A stretch of 41,264 bases of DNA from CAIWKO01 sp964469155 (GTDB taxonomy: Bacteria; Bacteroidota; Bacteroidia; Bacteroidales; CAIWKO01): positions 1-41,264 of the forward strand of contig CAYXXU010000041.1 of the NCBI GenBank assembly GCA_964469155.1, read 5' to 3'. A program made the translations under genes and the position numbers. This document shows, one piece after another, positions 8,964 through 19,077 of the stretch (position 1 is the stretch's first letter; each line of letters begins with the position of its first letter). The notes under the pieces are model-generated. The model was not told the DNA's origin and did not search any database. It saw only the letters and a program-made list of their open reading frames with translations.

Positions 8964-9836
8964 ATGAAATCAATGACCGGCTATGGAAAAGCCATTTGCA
9001 ATTTGCCCGATAAAAAGATTACTATAGAAATCAAATCGGTGAACAGCAAACAATTCGATCTGAGCCTGAAACTTCCTGCGGCCTATCGCGATAAGGATGC
9101 CGATATCCGCAGCCAGGCCTCCAAAATTCTGGAACGCGGCAAGGTTGAAATCTATATTACCCTCGAAACACAGGGCGTAAGCAACCTTTTTACGCTGAAC
9201 AAAGATCTGGCAAAAAAATATTATGACGACCTGAAACAACTTGCCGATGAACTGAGCGTGCCTATGACCGACGACGTTTTGGCGGTACTGATGCGTATGC
9301 CCGATATTGTGAAAACTCAGGGAGAGGAATTAAATGATGCAGAATGGTGGCAAATTGCCGTGGCCATAGAAAAAGCCATCATGGATGTGGATGCTTTTCG
9401 CAAGATTGAAGGCGCCGTTTTGCGCGACGATATGACAGACCGTATTGAGGTCATTCAAAACAATATTCCCAAAATTGAAGCTTTCGAAAAAGAACGTCTG
9501 GCACAGATACGTCAGCGCATTATGAACAATATTGCGGTTTTTGTGGAGCAGGAAAAGATAGATACCAACCGTTTCGAGCAGGAACTGATATATTATATGG
9601 AGAAGATAGATTTTACGGAAGAGAAAGTACGACTGCAAAAACACTGCGACTATTTTATCGAAACCCTTAACGAACAGGCAGCCAATGGCCGCAAACTGGG
9701 TTTTATATGCCAGGAAATAGGCCGCGAAATAAACACCCTCGGCTCGAAAGCCAACGATGCCGGCATACAGAAAATGGTAATCGAAATGAAGGACGAACTG
9801 GAAAAGATAAAGGAACAGTTGCTGAATGTGTTGTAG
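8964..9836 (+). CDS. yicC: YicC-family endoribonuclease
   Basis: 290-residue member of the YicC family (YicC-like N-terminal domain plus DUF1732 C terminus), reported as an endoribonuclease acting on small RNAs and mRNAs. Visible hallmarks are the N terminus MKSMTGYGKA, EIKSVNSKQFDLSLKLP near residue 23-39, and the C-terminal block GRKLGFICQEIGREINTLGSKANDAGIQKMVIEMKDELEKIKEQLLNVL, which is nearly invariant in the family. In many Bacteroidota gmk (guanylate kinase) follows yicC; here no gmk follows and an inverted-repeat non-coding element lies directly downstream instead. Confidence 0.93.
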   Translation: MKSMTGYGKAICNLPDKKITIEIKSVNSKQFDLSLKLPAAYRDKDADIRSQASKILERGKVEIYITLETQGVSNLFTLNKDLAKKYYDDLKQLADELSVPMTDDVLAVLMRMPDIVKTQGEELNDAEWWQIAVAIEKAIMDVDAFRKIEGAVLRDDMTDRIEVIQNNIPKIEAFEKERLAQIRQRIMNNIAVFVEQEKIDTNRFEQELIYYMEKIDFTEEKVRLQKHCDYFIETLNEQAANGRKLGFICQEIGREINTLGSKANDAGIQKMVIEMKDELEKIKEQLLNVL

Positions 9837-9851
9837 GAGGGTCTTTTTTTA

Positions 9852-10109
9852 ACCACATAGGCACATAGAAACATAGGGCTTTAAGGAAACATAAGCTCAC
9901 ATAAAAGAATATTTGAGCCTTGTTTGTCGAATATTGAACATTTTCTTTGCCATTTTTGGTAATTTATAGTCTTGAAGAAGTGCTTTGAATGCCTTAAGTG
10001 AGCTAAAAGGCCTAAACTACTTGAATATTGATAGTTGAGTCTGCTTTATCGGCAGGCAGGTACTGAACATTTTCTTAGTGATATTTATTGGTCTTAGTGC
10101 CTATGTGGT
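9852..10109. repeat. Non-coding MITE-like element with 13-bp inverted ends
   Basis: The ends are a perfect 13-bp inverted repeat, ACCACATAGGCAC at 9852-9864 and GTGCCTATGTGGT at 10097-10109, enclosing about 230 bases with no credible reading frame. Inside are two copies of a TGAACATTTTCTT word (near 9936 and 10067), also found in the intergenic region at 21.5-21.6 kb, and a cggcaggcagg REP-like fragment. This fills the otherwise gene-free interval between yicC and the convergent TolC-like gene. No transposase is encoded. Confidence 0.55.
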
Positions 10110-10156
10110 ATCGGTCTAACTCCGCACCCCCAAATCAAGGCACACCCAACTTCCTC

Positions 10157-11452
10157 CTAATATCTCAACTGAAACACCATCTGCTTCAACTGTATTTCGG
10201 CGCTTTTGGCGGCATACTGGAAATTGATCAGTTGGTAGGCGGCGCTTTCGTAGCTGGCTTGGGCGGCTTTCACTTCAAGAATGGTAGCCTGTCCGAGTCG
10301 AAAATTCTGAAGCACCAGTTCCATCAGTTGCTTAGCCAGCGCGAAATTCTGTTGTTGCGAAGCTATCTGTTTCAGGGTGGTGGTGTAGGCATTGTACTGG
10401 TTGCCGACGGCTGTTTCCAGCAATAAGCTAAGGTTTTCCTTTTGCAGTTTGGCATTACTCACATTCAGTCCGGCCACTATCTTTTGGGTACGATATATGT
10501 TGCTGTTGAAAATGGGTACCTGTAAAGTCAGTCCTGCCGTGGGTCCGTAATTCTGATTGAGCAGGGTGTAGCCCGAATTGTATTCCGCCCGCCCGAAATT
10601 GTAGGCCGTATTCAGTTTTAGGGAAGGGTAGCGTTGTGAATTGGTTTCCCTGAGCAGTTGTTCGTTGATCTTCACCTGTGCTTCGGCCGATTGCAGATAG
10701 GGATTGCGGTTCAGGCTTGCCTGAATGGAATCAAGCATCAGGCTTCCATCCATGGTTATGCTGTCGCTGATAATGAAATCGGCTTTCTGCCGCGAATGGA
10801 TGAGTTGCAGCAGTTCGTTCTTTTCCTGCTCTATGATGAGTTGCTGAATGGTCAGGTTTTGCCGGGCGGTATTCACATCGCTCTGCGCCTGCATCGTCAC
10901 CACCCCGCTGGCCATGCCGACGCTTTTCTTTTCGTTCACAATGTCGAGTTTCTTCTGCGACATATCCAGCGCACTCTGCATGATGCGCAAATTACTTTGT
11001 TGCCTGATGATATCGTAATATTTCAGCATCACCGATGCCATAATGTCCTGTACCTGTGCGTTCAGTTCTATCTCGCTTTGTTGTTGCAACAAGCCTAGTC
11101 GTTTTTTGGCAGCCATCACTTTGAAGCCATTAAATAGAACGATATTGGCTGACACGGAGGCATTGAATCCGTTGCCCACAATGTTGGAGGCATTGGTTTC
11201 GCTTCCGTCGTTATATTTCTGATGAATGCTGTTCACCGAAAGATTATCGCCTGCTGTACCGTTTATATAGGGCAATCCGCCGGCATATCCGTAATGGTTG
11301 CTCACTTTGGCAATTTGCACATAGTTTTTGGCAATCTGAATATCCAGGTTGTTCTTGAGCGCTGTATCGATGGCACTTTGCAGGGTTAGTTGCGTTTGCG
11401 CATGCAACAGTATCGGTAAAAATAAAGCAAGGATTATGATGATTCGTTTCAT
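10157..11452 (-). CDS. TolC-like outer-membrane efflux channel protein
   Basis: 431-residue outer-membrane factor with a signal peptide (MKRIIIILALFLPILLHAQ) and two repeated OEP (PF02321-type) coiled-coil/beta units, seen as long heptad-like helices (for example residues 160-220 and 330-420). It would form the trimeric exit duct of the tripartite pump encoded just upstream. It starts 14 bases after the RND pump stop, making it the last gene of the adaptor-pump-channel operon. The C terminus ends IQLKQMVFQLRY, normal for the family. Confidence 0.92.
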   Translation of the reverse strand: MKRIIIILALFLPILLHAQTQLTLQSAIDTALKNNLDIQIAKNYVQIAKVSNHYGYAGGLPYINGTAGDNLSVNSIHQKYNDGSETNASNIVGNGFNASVSANIVLFNGFKVMAAKKRLGLLQQQSEIELNAQVQDIMASVMLKYYDIIRQQSNLRIMQSALDMSQKKLDIVNEKKSVGMASGVVTMQAQSDVNTARQNLTIQQLIIEQEKNELLQLIHSRQKADFIISDSITMDGSLMLDSIQASLNRNPYLQSAEAQVKINEQLLRETNSQRYPSLKLNTAYNFGRAEYNSGYTLLNQNYGPTAGLTLQVPIFNSNIYRTQKIVAGLNVSNAKLQKENLSLLLETAVGNQYNAYTTTLKQIASQQQNFALAKQLMELVLQNFRLGQATILEVKAAQASYESAAYQLINFQYAAKSAEIQLKQMVFQLRY

Positions 11453-11466
11453 TTTGTTTCCGGATT

Positions 11467-14400
11467 TTACGATAAACTTTCAAACTCTGTTTCTTCTGGT
11501 TTCTTATCATGAACATGCTTGCCCGCAATAAAAGTATACACTGCGGGTATCACAAACAGGGTAAGGATCAGCGAGAACAGAATGCCACCCACTACCACTA
11601 TCCCCAGCGGGATACGACTGGTAGCAGCAGCCCCAATACTTAATGCAATGGGCAGCGCCCCCAGGGAAGTAGCCAGGCTGGTCATTAGAATGGGTCGCAA
11701 ACGTTGTGTAGCGGCCTCCACCACAGCCTGGTGCTTCGGCATGCCGGCTTCGCGCTTCTTATTGGCGAATTCCACAATCAATATCCCGTTTTTGGTAACC
11801 AACCCTATCAGCATGATCATACCAATTTCAGAAAAAATATTCAGCGTCTGGCCAAATATCCAAAGGCTGAGAAAGGCCCCGGCAATAGCCAGCGGAACTG
11901 TAACCATAATAGTGACCGGGTCTCTAAAACTCTCGAATTGGGCCGCCAGCACCAGGTAAATCAGCACCAGCGCCAGAAGGAAAGCAAAAGCGGTGTTTGA
12001 CGAACTTTCGGCGTAGTCGCGCGATGGGCCGCTTAACGAAGACTGAAAACTTTCGTCGAGCAATTTGTCGGCTATGGCCTGCATGGCTTTCACCCCGTCG
12101 CCTATGGTCTTGCCATCGGCCAGCGAAGCCGATATAGTGGCTGCTTTATAGCGGTTATAATGATATAACGAGGGTGGGTTGGCATTCGAAACCAGTTGGG
12201 TTACTGTGGCCATCGAAATATTATCGCCTTTATTGTTGCGCACATAAAGGTTCGTAATATCAACAGGTTCCTGGCGGTCCTGCAGCGCCACCTGGCTGAT
12301 CACCTGGTATTGTTTACCGTTCATAATAAAATAGGCCAGCCGTCGTCCGCCGAAGGCACTTTGTATTACATCGGCAATGTCCGATACGGTAAGTCCGAAC
12401 TCGCGGGCTTTGAGACGGTCGATCAGCACATCTACTTCGGGTTTGTTGAATTTCAGGTTGACATCTACATTCTGGAAAGTCTTATCGTTTTTGGCTTCTT
12501 CGAGGAATTTAGGGATCACTTCCTTCAGTTTATCAAAATCAATATTCTGTATCACAAACTGCACCGGCATCGATCCTCTTGATCCAAGCCCCACCGATAT
12601 GGTTTGTTCCTCCACAGGGAAAATTCTGACATTATTGAAGCGTGCCAGCTTTTTGGTCAGATCTTTCACCACATCGCTCTGGCTTCTTTCCCTTTCGGAA
12701 ACAGGTAGAAGGCCGATTCTTCCAAATCCGCTGTTCACCCCTGTACTGCTGAATCCCGGTATAGAAATGAATGAAAAATCATGCTCCGGAACCGAATCGA
12801 TTAAAAAATTGCCGATCTTTTCGCCTTCAGCGATCATATAGCCATAGCTGGCGCCTTCAGGTCCTGATATTTGAAGCCTGATATTGCTTTTGTCTTCAAT
12901 AGGTGCAATTTCGCTTTGAATATTGGTTCCTATTAGTATCATGACTCCCACACAAACGCCCAAAATAACCCAACCCAACCATCTCCGACCGACAAAGCGT
13001 TGCAATAACTTTCTATAATTGTTTTCCATGCCGCTGAAAAAAGGTTCGGTCTTATTATAGAATTTCCCATGCTGAGCACTTTTCTTATTAAGGTACACAT
13101 TCAATACTGGAGTTATGGTCAGTGATACAAATGCCGAAACCAATACCGCCCCGGCCAGCACCACCCCAAACTCGCGGAATAAACTGCCAACGAAACCCTG
13201 CAGAAACAATACAGGCAAAAATACTATGGCGAGGGTTGCTGAGGTTGCAATGATCACAAAGAATATTTCCTTGCTGCCTTCCATGGCTGCCAGTCGTACC
13301 GGCATGCCTCTTTCTATTTTCCGGAAGATGTTCTCCGTAACCACAATCCCATCGTCAACCACCAATCCGGTTGCAAGAATAATGGCCAGTAAGGTTAAAA
13401 TATTTATAGAAAACCCTGCGAAATACATGATAAAAAAGGTCGACATAAGCGATATGGGGATGTCGATCAAGGGCCTGACAGCGATCAGCCAGTTCCTGAA
13501 AAAGAAAAAGATCACCAGAATTACAAGCAAAATCGAAATCAGTAAAGTTTCTTTCACTTCCGTTAGCGAGCGGCGCACGGTTCGGGTATTATCTATCAAT
13601 GTGGTGAAACTGATATCACCTTTCTGCGTTTTTTTAATTTCTTCCAAACGTTTGGTGAATTCATCCGAAATATTGATGTAGTTTGCCCCCGGTTGGGGAA
13701 TAATCGTTAAACCCACCCCGCTTAAACCGTTCAGTCGCCAACTGTGTTCCAGTTGTTCGGGGCCTAATTCAACCTTTGCTACATCGCCCAGCCTAACGAT
13801 TCCGTTTGCATCTTCCCGCAGGATCAGATCCCTGAAATCGGCCTCGGTTGTAAGTTTGCCCAGTGCCCTTATCGTCATTTCGGTTTTGGTTCCGTATAAT
13901 TTTCCGGAAGGTATTTCGACGTTTTCCTGATTTAAGACCCGGGTAATATCATTAAAAGCCAGATTATAGGCATTCAGCTTGTCCGGATCTATCCACAGCC
14001 GCATGGCGGGGCGTTTCTGCCCGACAATATTCACCGCACTCACTTCGGGAATGGTCTGAAATTTATTCAGCAACACATTTTCAGCATAATCGCTCAGCTC
14101 CAGCAAACCCTTGGTGGGGCTTTGCACTGCAAGCAGAATGATAAAATCGCTGTTGGCATCCGATTTAATAACCACCGGGGGAGCATCTATATCCTGAGGC
14201 AGGTTGCGCAGTGCCTGGCTCACTTTGTCGCGCACATCATTGGCGGCTGACTCCAGGTCGGCATCTATATTAAACTCAACATTGATACGGCTGCTTCCCA
14301 CCGAACTTGTCGACGAAATAGTGCGTATGTCGGGGATACCATTAATAGATTTTTCGAGGGGTTCGGTAATCTGGCTTTCGATGATATCGGCATTGGCCCC

Positions 14401-14556
14401 GGAATAATTGGTGCTCACAGTAATCATGGGCGGGTCGATGGCCGGATATTCCCTGACACCCAGAAAACTATATCCTATAATTCCGAACAGAATGATAAAC
14501 AAATTCATCACTGTCGCCAGCACTGGTTTCCTGATAGATAATTCAGAAATATTCAT
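11467..14556 (-). CDS. RND (HAE1-type) multidrug efflux pump, AcrB-like
   Basis: 1029-residue inner-membrane proton-driven exporter. It shows the N-terminal transmembrane helix (MNISELSIRKPVLATVMNLFIILFGIIGY), two large periplasmic loops (about 35-330 and 560-860) and two bundles of six membrane helices. The proton-relay region GLVVDDGIVVTENIFRKIERG is present, as are the second-half motif GLVTKNGILIVEFANKKREAG and RLRPILMTSLAT. Length and layout are those of complete HAE1 pumps. It lies between its adaptor (36 bases upstream) and its channel. The substrate cannot be assigned. Confidence 0.95.
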   Translation of the reverse strand: MNISELSIRKPVLATVMNLFIILFGIIGYSFLGVREYPAIDPPMITVSTNYSGANADIIESQITEPLEKSINGIPDIRTISSTSSVGSSRINVEFNIDADLESAANDVRDKVSQALRNLPQDIDAPPVVIKSDANSDFIILLAVQSPTKGLLELSDYAENVLLNKFQTIPEVSAVNIVGQKRPAMRLWIDPDKLNAYNLAFNDITRVLNQENVEIPSGKLYGTKTEMTIRALGKLTTEADFRDLILREDANGIVRLGDVAKVELGPEQLEHSWRLNGLSGVGLTIIPQPGANYINISDEFTKRLEEIKKTQKGDISFTTLIDNTRTVRRSLTEVKETLLISILLVILVIFFFFRNWLIAVRPLIDIPISLMSTFFIMYFAGFSINILTLLAIILATGLVVDDGIVVTENIFRKIERGMPVRLAAMEGSKEIFFVIIATSATLAIVFLPVLFLQGFVGSLFREFGVVLAGAVLVSAFVSLTITPVLNVYLNKKSAQHGKFYNKTEPFFSGMENNYRKLLQRFVGRRWLGWVILGVCVGVMILIGTNIQSEIAPIEDKSNIRLQISGPEGASYGYMIAEGEKIGNFLIDSVPEHDFSFISIPGFSSTGVNSGFGRIGLLPVSERERSQSDVVKDLTKKLARFNNVRIFPVEEQTISVGLGSRGSMPVQFVIQNIDFDKLKEVIPKFLEEAKNDKTFQNVDVNLKFNKPEVDVLIDRLKAREFGLTVSDIADVIQSAFGGRRLAYFIMNGKQYQVISQVALQDRQEPVDITNLYVRNNKGDNISMATVTQLVSNANPPSLYHYNRYKAATISASLADGKTIGDGVKAMQAIADKLLDESFQSSLSGPSRDYAESSSNTAFAFLLALVLIYLVLAAQFESFRDPVTIMVTVPLAIAGAFLSLWIFGQTLNIFSEIGMIMLIGLVTKNGILIVEFANKKREAGMPKHQAVVEAATQRLRPILMTSLATSLGALPIALSIGAAATSRIPLGIVVVGGILFSLILTLFVIPAVYTFIAGKHVHDKKPEETEFESLS

Positions 14557-14592
14557 TAGTTCTTTTAATTAGTCGGGTGAATGGGTAAAAAC

Positions 14593-15657
14593 TTATTTCT
14601 CAGGATTGACAAGTTTATCAATGGTCTTAACGGCTTTTATTTTGATTTTCGAATTGGGCCTCACAAATAACACTCCGCTCACAATCACGCTGTCGCCAAC
14701 TTCTATCCCTTTGGTAATTTCAACAATATTGGCGGTTCGTATGCCTGTTTCCACATTTTTGAAGACCACTTTTCCTTTTTTGATAAGCACCACCTGGTTC
14801 GAAAAAGCATCGGGTATGATTACGTTGGTGGGAACCACAATGCCGGTCACTTTATTATCGAGCATCACTTTTACAAAGGCACCAGGTATCAGGCTTCCGC
14901 TTTCCAGTTTTGCCCTTACTTTTATGTTTCGGGTGGCAGTATTTATCTGTGGTTCCATCGCACTGATGATAGCTGTTAAACTTTCCTTGGATCCGGCCGT
15001 CTGAACAGAAATGGTTTTACCAATGCCAATAAGGTTTTCATAAGATTCAGGAACCGAAAAGTCTATTTTGATCTTATCGGTCTGTTGTAAAGTTCCAATG
15101 ATGGTGGAAGGGGTTACGTAGGCCCCTTCACTCACCAACCTGAGCCCCAGCCTGCCTGAAAACGCAGCTTTAATAACAGTTTTATCTATTTGCGCATTAA
15201 TTACTTTTATATTGGCATCCACCAGGTTCATTTGGCTCAGGGCAGCATCGTATGTGGCCTGATCGATGCCATTCACGGCAAGAAGTTTTTTCATGCGTTG
15301 CTCAGTTTTCTGAGCCAGATCGAACTGCACTTTTTGTTGTTGCAATTGTGCCTGAAGGTCTGCATCGTTGATTTTGGCAAGCATGGTCCCGGCTTTTACT
15401 GTGGCTCCATCGGGCATATTCAGGTAGGTGATTCTGCCGCTTACCTCAGGATGGAGTTCCACCATTTCTTCCGACAATACGCTCCCATTCACTTCAATAC
15501 TGGAGGGAAATTCTTCATTTGCTGCAATGATGATGTCAACCGCCACGGGTTGGTTCTTTTTATTCGCATTCTGATCTTTGTTCCCGCTGTTGCAGGAGGC
15601 AAGAATAATTAATATAAGTAAAATCAAAAACTTTAAATGGTTCATAAGGGTTGACAA
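14593..15657 (-). CDS. RND efflux periplasmic adaptor (membrane-fusion lipoprotein)
   Basis: 354-residue membrane-fusion protein linking the RND pump to the TolC-like channel. A lipoprotein signal ends LIILASC (Cys near residue 22), so the mature protein is anchored by lipid. The barrel-sandwich (lipoyl-like) halves are visible at VELHPEVSGRITYLNMPDGATVKAGTMLAKI and VIKAAFSGRLGLRLVSEGAYVTPSTIIGTL, separated by an alpha-hairpin, followed by beta-barrel and membrane-proximal domains. First gene of the three-gene efflux operon. Confidence 0.93.
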   Translation of the reverse strand: MSTLMNHLKFLILLILIILASCNSGNKDQNANKKNQPVAVDIIIAANEEFPSSIEVNGSVLSEEMVELHPEVSGRITYLNMPDGATVKAGTMLAKINDADLQAQLQQQKVQFDLAQKTEQRMKKLLAVNGIDQATYDAALSQMNLVDANIKVINAQIDKTVIKAAFSGRLGLRLVSEGAYVTPSTIIGTLQQTDKIKIDFSVPESYENLIGIGKTISVQTAGSKESLTAIISAMEPQINTATRNIKVRAKLESGSLIPGAFVKVMLDNKVTGIVVPTNVIIPDAFSNQVVLIKKGKVVFKNVETGIRTANIVEITKGIEVGDSVIVSGVLFVRPNSKIKIKAVKTIDKLVNPEK

Positions 15658-15711
15658 TGAAGGTGCAGATTAGTTAAGAGAATTCACACAAGCGTAGGTT
15701 AAAAAACGATA

Positions 15712-15719
15712 TAAAGGTA
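15712..15719 (-). promoter_or_regulatory. Possible -7 element of the efflux operon (TACCTTTA)
   Basis: On the minus strand TACCTTTA differs from TAnnTTTG in the last base and lies 54 bases before the adaptor ATG. It is the only candidate in the short gap between rodA and the adaptor gene. Confidence 0.3.
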
Positions 15720-15784
15720 GTCAATTGGCAGATATATCTGAAAGGGAATGGTTTTTTTTAATTAAAACTTTGGGATAATTTCGT

Positions 15785-17047
15785 CTACAATACCTGCATA
15801 CGGTTAGAATCCTGCTTGATAAATACGAAGAGCAAAACCGTAAATGATAATAGAGACGAACCCCCGTAGCTCACAAAAGGCAATGGGATGCCCACAACAG
15901 GCGCAAGACCGATGGTCATGCCAATATTGATCAGTACATGGAAAAAGATCAATGAGGCCAGTCCATAGCCGTAGATACGGCTGAACGAAGATCGTTGCCG
16001 CTCGGCCACAAACAATATTCTCATCAGAAGCAAGACAAACATTATTACTACGATGCTGCTTCCCACAAAGCCCCATTCTTCGCCGATGGTACAAAAAATG
16101 AAATCGGTGTTTTGTTCGGGTACAAATTTATATTTGGTTTGTGTTCCGTTCAGAAATCCTTTGCCGAAGAACCCTCCCGAACCTATGGCAATTTTTGATT
16201 GGTTCACATTGTACCCCTTATCTTTTACATCGCTGATTTTACCCAAAAAAACATCAATGCGTTTTTTCTGATGAGGCTGTAATGCATGTTCATAAATACC
16301 GTTCACACTGAAAATGAATCCAACAATGATTCCGTAGATCAATAAAAACTGGAAGATATTTTTTCTGCTGCGGCGGATCAGGAAGAAAAAGGCAATGGCG
16401 GCAAGGGTGATAAAAGCAACTATTATCAATTTATCGATCAACAATGTGAATATAAATAACACGATCACAGCAAACCCGATAATTAGAATGTTGCCCGACA
16501 ATCCCTCGCGGTACAACACAAAAATAAACGAAGCAAAAACCAGCATCGACCCCGTTTCATTCTGAAACAGAATAAGTATTGCCGGTATGGCAATAAAAAC
16601 AATTGCTTTCAGGCGGGTGCTGATATCCTGCATTCTGACACCTACATCGCCCAGCATTTTTGCAAGAACCAGGTTGGTCGAGAACTTCGCCAGCTCAAGG
16701 GGCTGAAACCGAATGGTGTCTGAAAAATAGATCCACGATCTCGATCCGTGTACCTCTGTCCCGATGAACAATGTAACGATAAGGAAAAGGATGGAAAAAG
16801 CATAGATAAAGTAGGCGAAGGTGGAAAAGAACTTCGCATCCAGCATCAGAATGAATAATATCAAAACAATAGAAATACATATCCACATGAATTGTTTTCC
16901 ATATTCCTGCGAAAAATCAAAGATGTTTTTATGTTCTTCATTATAGGCAGCGGCATAAATATTCATCCAGCCAACTATCACAAAAAACAGATACATACCC
17001 ACCAATGGCCAATCCAATTTCGAAAATATATTCTTCGGTTCCCGCAT
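15785..17047 (-). CDS. rodA: Rod-shape SEDS glycosyltransferase RodA
   Basis: 420-residue SEDS (FtsW/RodA/SpoVE) polytopic membrane protein that polymerises lipid II into glycan strands during cell elongation. About ten hydrophobic helices are seen, with family blocks FQPLELAKF (about 107-115), FLNGTQTKYKFVPEQNTDFIFCTIGEEWGFVGS (about 286-318) and GIPLPFVSYGGSSLLSF near the C terminus. Its ATG overlaps the mrdA stop by one base (TGATG), so translation is coupled to its partner transpeptidase. Confidence 0.95.
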   Translation of the reverse strand: MREPKNIFSKLDWPLVGMYLFFVIVGWMNIYAAAYNEEHKNIFDFSQEYGKQFMWICISIVLILFILMLDAKFFSTFAYFIYAFSILFLIVTLFIGTEVHGSRSWIYFSDTIRFQPLELAKFSTNLVLAKMLGDVGVRMQDISTRLKAIVFIAIPAILILFQNETGSMLVFASFIFVLYREGLSGNILIIGFAVIVLFIFTLLIDKLIIVAFITLAAIAFFFLIRRSRKNIFQFLLIYGIIVGFIFSVNGIYEHALQPHQKKRIDVFLGKISDVKDKGYNVNQSKIAIGSGGFFGKGFLNGTQTKYKFVPEQNTDFIFCTIGEEWGFVGSSIVVIMFVLLLMRILFVAERQRSSFSRIYGYGLASLIFFHVLINIGMTIGLAPVVGIPLPFVSYGGSSLLSFTVLLFVFIKQDSNRMQVL

Positions 17048-18873
17048 CAGTCGTTGATAATTAATTTCGATTCCATGATCTGTTTTTCCAGGTCAAGTCT
17101 TTTCACCTTATGCGTCAGATATTTTTCTATCATCAAACTGGCCACCGGGGCGGCCCAGGTTGATCCGTAGCCCGAATTTTCAACCACAGCAGCTATTGCA
17201 ATCTGTGGATTGTCTTTCGGGGCAAAAGCAATAAAGACCGAGTGGTTTTTACCGGCATTTTGAACTGTTCCGGTCTTTCCGCAGACCTGAATGCTGTCCA
17301 TTCTTACATTATGCGCTGTCCCGCCTTCCACAACACCATACATTCCCTGCACCACATAATTGAAATATTCAGTATTTACCTTGGTGTATTTCTTTATCAG
17401 GTACTTTTTATTCAGATTGTCAAGGGTCCCAATTGCTTTTACAATGTGCGGAGTATAAAAATATCCCCGGTTTGCAATTATGGCAGCCACATTGGCCAGT
17501 TGCAGGGGTGTCAGCATGATCTCTCCCTGGCCTATTGCAATAGAAATAACCGTTAAAGCCCTCCAGTGTCCTCTTCCGAAATACTTATCGTAATAGGCAC
17601 TGCTGGGTATGTTTCCGGCCGACTCGCTGGGTAGATCAACCCCCAAGGGTTTTCCCAATCCAAAACTCATAACATAATCGCGCCAGCCGTTAAAAGCCAG
17701 TTCCGTGGACCCATAGCGTTTGTTATCAAGACAGGTTTTAAGTACTTTACAGAAATAGGCATTGCATGATGTTTGAATTGCCCCTAAAAGCGGCAAAGGA
17801 GATCCGTGGGGATGACATTTCACCATTTTCCCGTTTCCTAAAGGAAACCCCCCATAACAGGGATAGGCTATGGTGGTGTTCAATACGCCTTCCTGCAATC
17901 CGACCAAACCCACTACCAGTTTAAACGTTGAGCCCGGAGGATACCTGCCCGATAAAGCCCTGTTGAATAAAGGCAGATTTTTGTCGGATAAGAGTTTAAA
18001 ATAGTTTTTTGTTCTGTCGCGACCTACCAATAAGTTAGGATCATAAGCAGGGCTTGAGGCAATTGTCAGAATGCCTCCGGTTTTCGGATCCAGGGCAACG
18101 ACACTTCCGCGTTTGCCTGCCAGCAGTTTTTCGGCGTATTCCTGTAATTCTATGTCGAGATAGGTATGCAGATCCTGTCCGGCCTTGGCCTGAACATCAA
18201 ATTTGCCGTTCATATAGCTGCCCATATCGCGGTTGTGTACATCAACCATAATAATTCTGACGCCTTTTTTACCCCTGAGCTCCTTTTCATACGATTTTTC
18301 CAGGCCGCTGATCCCTATGTAATCTCCGGGTTTATAGTATTCATCGGCCTCAAGCATCTCCGGGGTGGTTTCACCTATATAACCCAGTATTTGTGCACAA
18401 TAGGGTTGGGGATAGTTTCTGATAGTCCTGGCCTGTATATAAAATCCAGGATATTCCGAAAGCCTTTCCTGCAACATACCATATTGTTCTTTTGGGATCT
18501 TTTCGTCATAAATGGTGGGCAAAAAATTGGAATAGTTGGTGGCCGCTTTAATTTTTTTCCTGAAAATCAAAATATCATGGTTAATGAGTTTGCAAAAACC
18601 TGCCGTATCGAAGTTCTTTCCCATTTGATGCGGAATGACCATCAGGTCGTATGTGGCCTCATTATATAAAAGCGGTTTCCCATTGCGGTCAAAAACCAGA
18701 CCGCGTGCCGGGAATTCGGTCAAATACCTGAAAACATTGTTATCAGCCCGCGATTTATTGGTTTTATCGATGATCTGTAAAAAAAAGATCCTGATAATAA
18801 AAACCAAAGCAATGACCAGAAATATGGTATTGATCACATAGCGGCGGGAAGTAAAAGTTTTATTCGTGGGCAT
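17047..18873 (-). CDS. mrdA: Penicillin-binding protein 2 (elongasome transpeptidase)
   Basis: 608-residue class B PBP that cross-links peptidoglycan with RodA. It has an N-terminal membrane anchor (about 10-30), a pedestal/dimerisation domain, and a C-terminal transpeptidase domain. Catalytic Ser315 lies in PPGSTFKL (SxxK), the SxN motif is SCN in TSCNAYF, and the KTG motif is CGKTGTVQ near residue 532. It is the first gene of a two-gene operon with rodA. mreB/mreC/mreD, often upstream in Bacteroidota, are not adjacent here; the upstream gene region is a remnant and repeats. Confidence 0.95.
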   Translation of the reverse strand: MPTNKTFTSRRYVINTIFLVIALVFIIRIFFLQIIDKTNKSRADNNVFRYLTEFPARGLVFDRNGKPLLYNEATYDLMVIPHQMGKNFDTAGFCKLINHDILIFRKKIKAATNYSNFLPTIYDEKIPKEQYGMLQERLSEYPGFYIQARTIRNYPQPYCAQILGYIGETTPEMLEADEYYKPGDYIGISGLEKSYEKELRGKKGVRIIMVDVHNRDMGSYMNGKFDVQAKAGQDLHTYLDIELQEYAEKLLAGKRGSVVALDPKTGGILTIASSPAYDPNLLVGRDRTKNYFKLLSDKNLPLFNRALSGRYPPGSTFKLVVGLVGLQEGVLNTTIAYPCYGGFPLGNGKMVKCHPHGSPLPLLGAIQTSCNAYFCKVLKTCLDNKRYGSTELAFNGWRDYVMSFGLGKPLGVDLPSESAGNIPSSAYYDKYFGRGHWRALTVISIAIGQGEIMLTPLQLANVAAIIANRGYFYTPHIVKAIGTLDNLNKKYLIKKYTKVNTEYFNYVVQGMYGVVEGGTAHNVRMDSIQVCGKTGTVQNAGKNHSVFIAFAPKDNPQIAIAAVVENSGYGSTWAAPVASLMIEKYLTHKVKRLDLEKQIMESKLIIND

Positions 18874-18889
18874 AATCTGCGAGGATGGG

Positions 18890-18897
18890 CAAAATTA
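18890..18897 (-). promoter_or_regulatory. mrdA-rodA -7 element (TAATTTTG)
   Basis: On the minus strand TAATTTTG matches TAnnTTTG, 17 bases before the mrdA ATG. Its presence shows that mrdA heads its own transcript. Confidence 0.5.
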
Positions 18898-19077
18898 CTT
18901 ATTTCTGCCAAACCACGGGGGGATAATTAGGGGCGAAAATGTTAAAAAAGATTAATGGCTGAGAATTGGGGAATATCAGATTACATCAGAACTCTTCTAA
19001 GGACGGGGAATATAATTTACTGCGAGAAGGGGGTTTCAGTTGGGTAGTGGCACTAACCAACTCACTGTTTTCTTTCT

